From positions 261 to 11,401 of the forward strand of contig DLQV01000222.1 in NCBI GenBank assembly GCA_002474415.1: DNA of 11,141 bases. The letters run 5' to 3'. Positions within the stretch are counted from its first letter, which is position 1. Every line of letters begins with the position of its first letter. Under the pieces are notes generated by a model. It was not told the DNA's origin. It did not search any database and saw only the letters and a program-made list of their open reading frames with translations. The position numbers were made by a program, and so were the translations under genes. This document shows positions 6,633 to 11,141 of this stretch, piece by piece. This stretch comes from Lachnospiraceae bacterium UBA7598. Its GTDB lineage: Bacteria; Bacillota; Clostridia; Lachnospirales; Lachnospiraceae.

Positions 6633-7256
6633 CTAGTTTACAAGCTCAACGAGACACTTGTAAATCAATGCCTCCAGCAAATCGTTTGATACATTTGCAG
6701 ATTGTACACTTGCTAATATCATTTCTTCTTTGGTTGCTTCCGTGAAATCAATTTCGAATCTTCCATTATTTTGGCATAGCTGCTCAATATACATCCTTTG
6801 AGTTCTTCCGTTCCCCTCTCTGAAAGGATGTATCATATTGAGTTCACCTAAATAAAAAGCGAGCCGAACACTCATTTCTCTTTTATCTGTTATATCTGCC
6901 AAAAAATTTTCCTTCTTAAGTTTTCTATACAAATCATCAAATTGTTCTTCTATAAACTGCACTAAACAAAAAATAGTTCCTTTAGAAATGTCAACCGTTC
7001 TCGTCTTTCCGGCCCAAGTGTAGATATCTTGAAATAAATGTTTGTGTATCGAACAAAGATGTTTAAAAGAGAAATCCCCTGTTACCCCCCTGTTCGTCAA
7101 TTCAGCCTGACGAACGGATGAATAATCTCTCTCTGCCTCATGTAAAACCTCAATATCTCTAATATTAAGCTTATTTTTTAGGATATTGGTTCCGGGATAA
7201 CAATAAACAGCATCCTGCTCGTCGTCATAAAAATAATCATATTCTTGATCTTTCAC
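6633..7256 (-). CDS. Fic-domain AMP-transferase toxin
   Basis: Fic enzymes transfer AMP (or another nucleotide moiety) from a nucleotide to hydroxyl groups of target proteins; bacterial stand-alone Fic toxins commonly modify gyrase and topoisomerase IV. The 207 residues carry the complete catalytic motif HPFREGNGRTQR (143-154): H143 as base, E147 for metal, the anion-binding loop G148-N149-G150-R151, and R154 for the gamma phosphate. The flap region HKHLFQDIYTWAGKTRTVDISKG (71-93) is in front, split here only for description, and YCYPGTNILKNKLNIRD (18-34) is the usual class I start. No antitoxin helix is fused to the protein; it is in the gene two bases upstream. Translation starts at GTG 7256 without a visible ribosome site, so it probably depends on coupling. 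Hand counts of GC in the gene (21/60 at 6661-6720, 14/60 at 6901-6960) are far below uraA. Confidence 0.93.
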   Translation of the reverse strand: MKDQEYDYFYDDEQDAVYCYPGTNILKNKLNIRDIEVLHEAERDYSSVRQAELTNRGVTGDFSFKHLCSIHKHLFQDIYTWAGKTRTVDISKGTIFCLVQFIEEQFDDLYRKLKKENFLADITDKREMSVRLAFYLGELNMIHPFREGNGRTQRMYIEQLCQNNGRFEIDFTEATKEEMILASVQSANVSNDLLEALIYKCLVELVN

Positions 7257-7258
7257 GT

Positions 7259-7426
7259 TTAGTTGGAGGATACTTTGTATTTCTTGTTAAGTTCAGCAAC
7301 CGCATCTGCAGCCGATATCTTTTTAGTCAAGACATTCCTTACTCTTGTACGGCACTCTGCATCAAACTTCATATTTTCCATTTTGAAACTGGATTCAATA
7401 CTGCTTACCTTTCTCTCTATTGTCAT
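7259..7426 (-). CDS. Fic antitoxin, VbhA-type, 55 residues
   Basis: This small gene begins MTIERKVSSIESSFKMEN and ends in an ELNKKYKVSSN tail. It holds the class I Fic-inhibitory pattern S/T-x-x-x-E-G/N as S13-F-K-M-E17-N18, followed by a second helix (CRTRVRNVLTKKISAADAV, about 25-43). In known class I pairs the glutamate of this helix bonds the second Arg of the Fic motif (R154 here) and blocks productive ATP binding. The order antitoxin then toxin, two bases apart, fits. The ATG at 7426 has AAGGAG 11 bases upstream, a rather long spacing. A competing ATG at 7438 gives only four codons. The homology call rests on my motif reading, with spacing after the motif that lines up well with VbhA. 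Confidence 0.88.
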   Translation of the reverse strand: MTIERKVSSIESSFKMENMKFDAECRTRVRNVLTKKISAADAVAELNKKYKVSSN

Positions 7427-7462
7427 ACGGTATCCATCTCCTTCCTCGAATATTGATAGATA

Positions 7463-7489
7463 ATGGTATATCCTATATTATTATACCAT
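7463..7489. repeat. 8-base inverted repeat spanning the antitoxin-fic promoter
   Basis: ATGGTATA (7463-7470) and TATACCAT (7482-7489) are perfect inverted copies separated by 11 bases. The -10 box of the toxin-antitoxin promoter overlaps the right arm. The position suits an operator for autoregulation, though the antitoxin has no DNA-binding domain that I can recognise. Confidence 0.5.
7480..7488 (-). promoter_or_regulatory. Extended -10 promoter of the antitoxin-fic unit
   Basis: TGG followed by TATAAT (7485-7480) on the minus strand is an extended -10 element. No good -35 box stands 17 bases upstream, which is usual for this promoter type. Transcription would start near 7473, about 47 bases before the antitoxin ATG. 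Confidence 0.6.
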
Positions 7490-7545
7490 GAAGTTCCATA
7501 TCTACATACAATAATTTCATTCTTTTCAGTTTTTTATACTTATAA

Positions 7546-7620
7546 CTAAGAGAACCTATCCTGATAATTTTCCAAAATAGTTACACCATCTGGACTTTTT
7601 CCCATCCATTTGCTAACATA
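7546..7620 (-). pseudogene. Possible coding remnant upstream of the fic unit
   Basis: In one minus-strand frame this stretch reads protein-like text ending in SPDGVTILENYQDRFS and a TAG stop at 7548-7546. From the ATG at 7605 it is 19 residues; without a start it extends back to about 7620 before a stop at roughly 7636. There is no ribosome site. I do not recognise the family. It could be the broken end of a lost gene at the islet border, or chance. Confidence 0.2.
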
Positions 7621-7625
7621 ATTTT
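7615..7625 (+). repeat. Right copy of the 11-base direct repeat flanking the fic islet
   Basis: The second AACATAATTTT ends two bases before the ATG of the DUF2752 gene, about 1017 bases from the left copy at 6598-6608. The pair encloses fic, its antitoxin and their promoter. Confidence 0.6.
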
Positions 7626-7626
7626 C

Positions 7627-8073
7627 ATGAAGATTTCAAACATATTACGTACCGACAAAACTTTAGATTTTACTTTTTATATTATCGGCTGGGTGTGTCT
7701 TATCCTCGCACTCGTGCTCGGATTTGCATGGAAAAATGGCTATTTTCTGTGGATTTTTCCTCCGGATGGCTGTGCCCTGCACAACCTGACCGGATATTAT
7801 TGCCCGGGATGTGGCGGCACCCGCGCAGTTCGTGCTCTGCTGCACGGACACATTGTGTGTTCTTTCTTTTACCATCCGATTGTTGTGTATACCGCAGTCT
7901 TTTTTGGCTGGTTTATGCTGTCCCAGACCATAGAAAAAGCATCCCGTGGACGTTTTGCCATCGGGATGCATTATCGTGATATTTATCTTTGGATTGCACT
8001 TGCCATTGTGCTGCTCAACTGGCTGATTAAAAACCTCATTCTGGCAGTTTTCGGCATTGCACTTCTTGGATAA
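7627..8073 (+). CDS. DUF2752 family membrane protein
   Basis: The 148-residue product has hydrophobic segments at about 16-33, 85-100 and 119-147. Between the first two stands the family signature: CALHNLTGYYCPGCGGTRA (49-67), with the cysteine pair C59/C62, followed by LLHGHI and FYHP (81-84). This is characteristic of DUF2752, a family of small membrane proteins of unknown function; the CPxCGGTRA loop may bind metal, but that is inference. ATG at 7627 is the first possible start in this frame, yet it has no ribosome site and no convincing promoter nearby. Its 5' flank is the right-hand repeat of the fic islet. The stop codon faces that of uraA, five bases away, with no terminator between. 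Confidence 0.85.
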   Translation: MKISNILRTDKTLDFTFYIIGWVCLILALVLGFAWKNGYFLWIFPPDGCALHNLTGYYCPGCGGTRAVRALLHGHIVCSFFYHPIVVYTAVFFGWFMLSQTIEKASRGRFAIGMHYRDIYLWIALAIVLLNWLIKNLILAVFGIALLG

Positions 8074-8078
8074 ACGTT

Positions 8079-9485
8079 CTATTTCTGATTTTTCAATTCC
8101 TGCTCCAGCTCATGTGGACGCAGATCCACACCGCGGGATGCATCTCCCTCCGGGTCCCTTCCAAATGCATAATCGTTTCCCGGCAGAATCGCATTGAGCA
8201 CGATTCCGGCAATTGCTGCAATGGCAAGGGATGTCAGGGTAATGGAAGTGCTTCCGATCGTAAACGTCAGCCCATTGGAAAATCCGAGACCGGAAACTAA
8301 GATCACACCTGCAATAATGAGGTTTCTGGACTTTGTAAAATCCACATGGTTTTCAACTACATTTCTTACACCGATGGCAGAAATCATACCGTAAAGAATA
8401 AAGCTGACACCGCCAATAATAGATGCCGGCATCGAAGCAATAATTTCTGCTACTTTTGGAATAAAACTTAACACGATCGCATAGCATGCCGCAAGACGGA
8501 CAACCTTCGGGTCGTGTACACGGGACAACTCCAAAACTCCGGTGTTTTCTCCATAGGTTGTATTTGCCGGTCCGCCGATCATTGCGGAAATGGAAGTGGC
8601 AATACCATCGCCGATCAGGGTACGGTGCAGCCCTGGATCTTCAATAAAATTCTCTCCTACGGTTGCAGAAATTGCGGAAATATCTCCGATATGCTCCATC
8701 ATGGTCGCAATGGCGATCGGTGCCATGATAAGAATCGCTGTAAGATTAAATTTCGGCAGGATAAACGGCGGAAGTCCGATAACAGCTGCCGAGGAAACGC
8801 CCGAAAAATTTAAAATAACAGAGCCGTCCGGATTCGTAAACCCAAGCCCCTGCAGAACCAGTGCGAACACATATGAAATCACTACACCGAGAAGAATTGG
8901 AATAATTTTAAACATTCCTTTTCCCCAGATATTAAAAATAATGATGACTGCCAGTGCCACAATTGCAATGAGCCAGTTTGTGGATGCATTGCTGACCGCA
9001 GACGGTGCAAGACTCAGTCCGATACAGATAATGATCGGGCCGGTTACCACTGGTGGAAGAAAACGCATCACACGTTTTACACCAACGCATCGGATGATCA
9101 GTGCAAGGATCAGGTATAATAATCCTGCCACAACAATTCCGCCACACGCATACTGCAGTTTTTCTTTATCTGCCATATTGGCAAATATCCCGGTATCCAA
9201 TGCTGCAACGCTGGAAAATCCTCCCAGGAACGCAAATGAGGATCCCAGGAATGCAGGAACCTTGAATTTCGTACACAGATGGAAAAACAACGTACCAAAT
9301 CCTGCGCAGAACAAGGTCACCTGTACAGACAGTACCTGTGAGGTACTCTGAAAATAGCTGTTTACCAGAATCGGCACAAGAATTGTCGCTCCGAACATAG
9401 CGAACATATGCTGCAGGCCAAGCAGCAGCATTTTCGGTGTGCCCAAAACTCTGGCATCTCTTATAATGTCTTTTTGTTGGTTCAT
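8079..9485 (-). CDS. uraA: NCS2-family nucleobase permease, uracil permease-like
   Basis: This 468-residue protein is an inner-membrane nucleobase:proton symporter of the NCS2 (SLC23) family with about 14 hydrophobic segments. Visible signatures are LGLQHMFAMFGATILVP (22-38) with the Q25-H26 pair, GLPPFILPKF (237-246), the TM8 motif MMEHIGD with E264 (262-268) and GGPANTTYGENTG with E313 (304-316). The NTTYGEN loop is that of uracil carriers (UraA/PyrP), which suggests uracil. D268, however, sits where E. coli UraA has His and xanthine carriers have Asp, so xanthine or dual use is possible. The cytosolic tail is charged. The ATG has AGGAGGAG upstream with normal spacing. The gene is 56 bases behind the DUF975 gene, with no PyrR-type leader seen. 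Confidence 0.9.
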   Translation of the reverse strand: MNQQKDIIRDARVLGTPKMLLLGLQHMFAMFGATILVPILVNSYFQSTSQVLSVQVTLFCAGFGTLFFHLCTKFKVPAFLGSSFAFLGGFSSVAALDTGIFANMADKEKLQYACGGIVVAGLLYLILALIIRCVGVKRVMRFLPPVVTGPIIICIGLSLAPSAVSNASTNWLIAIVALAVIIIFNIWGKGMFKIIPILLGVVISYVFALVLQGLGFTNPDGSVILNFSGVSSAAVIGLPPFILPKFNLTAILIMAPIAIATMMEHIGDISAISATVGENFIEDPGLHRTLIGDGIATSISAMIGGPANTTYGENTGVLELSRVHDPKVVRLAACYAIVLSFIPKVAEIIASMPASIIGGVSFILYGMISAIGVRNVVENHVDFTKSRNLIIAGVILVSGLGFSNGLTFTIGSTSITLTSLAIAAIAGIVLNAILPGNDYAFGRDPEGDASRGVDLRPHELEQELKNQK

Positions 9486-9521
9486 TATAAAAACTCCTCC
9501 TAGTAATAGTATATTCTAATA

Positions 9522-9538
9522 TCCGGCCGTCTGCCGGA
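9522..9538 (-). other. Short GC-rich hairpin between the DUF975 gene and uraA
   Basis: TCCGGC (9538-9533) and GCCGGA (9527-9522) form a 6-bp stem with a five-base loop on the minus strand, just behind the DUF975 stop codon. No T-run follows (TATTAGAATATA), so it is at most a weak attenuator or an mRNA-stability element. The remaining 56-base gap holds only the uraA ribosome site and a possible TATACT -10 box without a good -35. Confidence 0.5.
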
Positions 9539-9541
9539 GCA

Positions 9542-10270
9542 TTAGCTTATGTTTGACGGAATCTCTCCGATTACATCCAGATAAAAAATAACCAGTGTCT
9601 GTGACTGGTATGGATATACCCAGAGGGAGCCGATGCCCAGAGACAGCAGACACAGAATCTGCAGCCCGATAAAACTCAGATAAATATAAAATAATCTTCC
9701 TTTATTTCCCTTCATGATCTGCCGGCTGAGCTTTAATGATTCGCGCGCCGTCATCTGTGGATGATCCAAAAGCAGATACAGTGCCAGCGCATACCACATC
9801 TGCACGAAAACTGCCAGAATCGTGCTCACAATACCAAGCACCACCAGTGCTGCAATCGCCGCAGACGACTTGTCCAAAGCGAAAAATAACACAACACCTG
9901 CGATCACAGGAATACAACTGATCAGCGCTGCCACAATCAAAAGCAGTCCTGCTATAATATACCGGTCCGGGTGATTTTTGAATCCGTAAAATACCATACC
10001 AAGTGTCATTTCTTTTTTCCGTGCAAGCGATAGATGAAGTTGAAGGATTCCGACAGACAATACCATACTTAAAAGTGTGATCAGAAACTCTGCCACATAA
10101 AACATGATTGTCATCGGAAGCGGCTGTGCATCTTTCTGCAGCATGGAAAATGGGAGTTCCACCGCCAAAGGAATCAGTGTGGCGGCAAGAAAAGCTCCCA
10201 TTGGTATTTTATAATTTCCATTTAAATTGTCTCTTGCGATTCGTTTTAATTCTTTGCAAGGTAGATTCAT
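9542..10270 (-). CDS. DUF975 family membrane protein
   Basis: The 242-residue product starts with the charged segment CKELKRIARDNLNGNY (5-20) and then shows about six hydrophobic segments (near 22-40, 52-75, 105-130, 138-168, 192-212). Two family-typical parts are the SLKLSRQIMKGNKGRLFYIYLSFIG region (182-206, described by its edges) and the LGIGSLWVYPYQSQTLVIFYLDV end (215-237). This fits DUF975, a family with no assigned biochemical role that often lies alone or near other small membrane genes in clostridia. The ATG has GGAG nine bases upstream, and a good promoter sits 40-70 bases in front of it. The protein is likely expressed with uraA by read-through. Confidence 0.85.
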   Translation of the reverse strand: MNLPCKELKRIARDNLNGNYKIPMGAFLAATLIPLAVELPFSMLQKDAQPLPMTIMFYVAEFLITLLSMVLSVGILQLHLSLARKKEMTLGMVFYGFKNHPDRYIIAGLLLIVAALISCIPVIAGVVLFFALDKSSAAIAALVVLGIVSTILAVFVQMWYALALYLLLDHPQMTARESLKLSRQIMKGNKGRLFYIYLSFIGLQILCLLSLGIGSLWVYPYQSQTLVIFYLDVIGEIPSNIS

Positions 10271-10308
10271 TTGTTCACACTCCGTTTCTGTAACTGATTG
10301 CTTTTTTC

Positions 10309-10337
10309 ATTATAACATGGCTGTGCGGATGCAACAA
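10309..10337 (-). promoter_or_regulatory. Promoter of the DUF975 gene
   Basis: On the minus strand TTGTTG (10337-10332), a 17-base spacer ending in TGT and TATAAT (10314-10309) form a promoter with both an extended -10 and a fair -35 box. It lies in the 72-base gap behind the DUF4190-like gene. Confidence 0.7.
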
Positions 10338-10342
10338 TCTTT

Positions 10343-10726
10343 TTATTTTGCCATAAACTGCTGCATCAGCTCATTATAATCCATGCCCTGCATATTGGAA
10401 TATGCCTTTAAAAATCCATCGATACTTCCATACTGATGGATGGCATAACCTAACACAGACGCATACAATACAGTAGTTGCGACCAGTGCAACAATTCCAA
10501 GAATCATTCCAATCTGGGCTTTCGAAGTATAAGACATCATGCCTCCACGGGAAAGTGTTGCAAAAATAATCGCCAGTGCTCCACACGGCACGGCCAGGTA
10601 CAAGCAAGTGCAACTGATTACCGCGATCACACCAAGGATCAGGGAAGCTGCCTCCATGCGTGCAGATCTATGGCTGCGGTACGGTTGATTTGGATTCGGT
10701 TGATAAGAGGATCCATACATATCCAT
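10343..10726 (-). CDS. Small two-helix membrane protein, DUF4190-like
   Basis: The 127-residue protein has a polar N-terminus rich in Gln, Asn, Pro and Ser (1-22), a hydrophobic segment at about 26-57, a short loop LSRGGMMSYTSKAQIG (58-73) and a second hydrophobic segment at about 74-95, followed by a polar tail with a Met/Gln-rich end (MQQFMAK). The pattern of ASLILGVIAVISC, then LSRG, then AQIGMILGIVALV matches the two-helix DUF4190 type, whose role is unknown. The ATG has AAAGGA nine bases upstream. It is divergent from tex and lies 72 bases ahead of the DUF975 gene, which has its own promoter, so they may be only partly co-transcribed. Confidence 0.75.
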   Translation of the reverse strand: MDMYGSSYQPNPNQPYRSHRSARMEAASLILGVIAVISCTCLYLAVPCGALAIIFATLSRGGMMSYTSKAQIGMILGIVALVATTVLYASVLGYAIHQYGSIDGFLKAYSNMQGMDYNELMQQFMAK

Positions 10727-10752
10727 AATACGTTTTCCTTTCTTTTTTAGGA

Positions 10753-10782
10753 TTGCTTTTATTGTAACATTTCATATATAAT
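10753..10782 (+). promoter_or_regulatory. Likely promoter of tex
   Basis: TATAAT (10777-10782) on the plus strand has TTGCTT (10753-10758) 18 bases upstream. It is the only consensus -10 box before tex and gives a leader of about 40 bases. It shares bases with the opposite promoter at 10761-10789. Confidence 0.5.
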
Positions 10783-10789
10783 AGGGAAA
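10761..10789 (-). promoter_or_regulatory. Promoter of the DUF4190-like gene
   Basis: TGT followed by TACAAT (10766-10761) is an extended -10 box on the minus strand; TTTCCC (10789-10784) at 17 bases is a poor -35. The promoter would start transcription about 28 bases before the ATG and overlaps the divergent tex promoter. Confidence 0.55.
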
Positions 10790-10828
10790 GTATTATTTGA
10801 CAGGAAAGGACTATTAAAGGGAAAATTT

Positions 10829-11141
10829 ATGGATATTAATACAAAAATTGCGGAAGAACTCAGCATCCGGAAAGAACAGGTATCCGCTGCCGTAAAACTG
10901 ATTGACGAAGGATGCACCATTCCTTTTATCGCCCGCTACCGGAAAGAAGCTACCGGGGCATTAAGCGATGAAATTTTACGAAATCTCTACGACCGTCTGG
11001 TGTATCTGCGAAATCTGGAAGACAAAAAACAGACCGTACTGGCCTCCATTGAAGAACAGGGAAAACTAACGGAGGAGCTGCGTGCACAGATCCTTGCCGC
11101 TGAAACACAGGTTGCAGTGGATGATCTGTACCGCCCGTACC
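10829..11141 (+). CDS. tex: Transcription accessory protein Tex, N-terminal part
   Basis: Tex is a cytosolic RNA/DNA-binding protein of about 700 residues with YqgF-like, helix-hairpin-helix and C-terminal S1 domains, linked to transcript processing and stress tolerance. Only the first 104 codons are present; the frame is open to the window end. The N-terminal domain is recognisable by MDINTKIAEELSI (1-13), the hallmark DEGCTIPFIARYRKEATG (25-42), LSDEILRNLYDRL (44-56), YLRNLEDKKQTVL and VDDLYRPY at the end. The ATG has AAAGGG about seven bases upstream. It is divergent from the DUF4190-like gene. Confidence 0.95.
   Translation, partial: MDINTKIAEELSIRKEQVSAAVKLIDEGCTIPFIARYRKEATGALSDEILRNLYDRLVYLRNLEDKKQTVLASIEEQGKLTEELRAQILAAETQVAVDDLYRPY

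Noticed and set aside
7424..7438. Alternative ATG at 7438 with better spacing from AAGGAG
   Set aside because: It encodes four residues and a stop. At most it is a minor upstream reading that overlaps the true antitoxin start.
7564..7626. 9-base direct repeat ATAATTTTC (7564-7572 and 7618-7626)
   Set aside because: Short and AT-only apart from one base; not expected to be distinguishable from chance in this region.
8074..8078. Shared terminator between the convergent DUF2752 and uraA genes
   Set aside because: The gap is five bases and I found no stem-loop with a T-run in either direction near it.
8590..9351. Long open frame on the plus strand opposite uraA (253 codons)
   Set aside because: It lies wholly within uraA on the other strand, has low-complexity Ile/Pro/Thr-rich text with no recognisable domain and no ribosome site. 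It is a by-product of the codon use of a hydrophobic protein.
9522..9538. Hairpin as a terminator between the DUF975 gene and uraA
   Set aside because: The stem is only six base pairs and is not followed by a T-run.
1..11141. CRISPR array, insertion sequence, prophage or integrase genes
   Set aside because: No spaced direct repeat arrays, transposase or integrase motifs are visible on either strand.

Overview
The window looks like chromosomal DNA of a Gram-positive clostridium, most likely a member of Lachnospiraceae. The reasons are strong AGGAGG-type ribosome sites, SigA-type promoters, a RibU-type ECF substrate protein behind an FMN riboswitch, the tsaE-tsaB-rimI...tsaD gene order, and small membrane families (YcxB-like, DUF975, DUF4190-like, DUF2752) common in that group. 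This placement rests on recognition of the proteins, not on a database search. Most of the window is ordinary core genome.

Layout by position. (1) 1-5440, all on the minus strand and therefore read from right to left: a tightly packed operon running YcxB-like membrane protein, tsaE, tsaB, rimI, rnz (RNase Z), a lipid-anchorless single-pass membrane protein of unknown role, tsaD, ispD. Genes overlap by 4-7 bases or are separated by 4-10 bases. Immediately behind ispD, a consensus promoter whose -35 box contains the ispD stop codon drives a tRNA-Ser gene cut by the window edge. The operon therefore combines t6A37 tRNA modification (TsaE, TsaB, TsaD), tRNA 3'-end processing (RNase Z), ribosomal protein S18 acetylation (RimI) and one isoprenoid-pathway enzyme. 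(2) 5541-6532: ribU on the minus strand with a complete leader: consensus promoter, FMN aptamer, linker hairpin, intrinsic terminator that can act as the switch, and a second terminator behind the gene. (3) About 6600-7625: a low-GC islet holding a Fic AMP-transferase toxin and a 55-residue VbhA-type antitoxin in front of it. The islet is bounded by an 11-base direct repeat and has an inverted repeat across its promoter. (4) 7627-8073, plus strand: a DUF2752 membrane protein, convergent with (5) 8079-10726, minus strand: a DUF4190-like membrane protein, a DUF975 membrane protein and a UraA-type nucleobase permease. (6) 10829 to the end, plus strand: the N-terminus of Tex, divergent from the DUF4190-like gene across a 102-base shared promoter region.

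I did not find a clearly new multi-gene system. The points most worth following are the Fic/antitoxin islet with its flanking repeats, the 21-base palindrome in the leader of the t6A operon, the tRNA promoter embedded in the end of ispD, and the uncharacterised membrane protein placed between rnz and tsaD.
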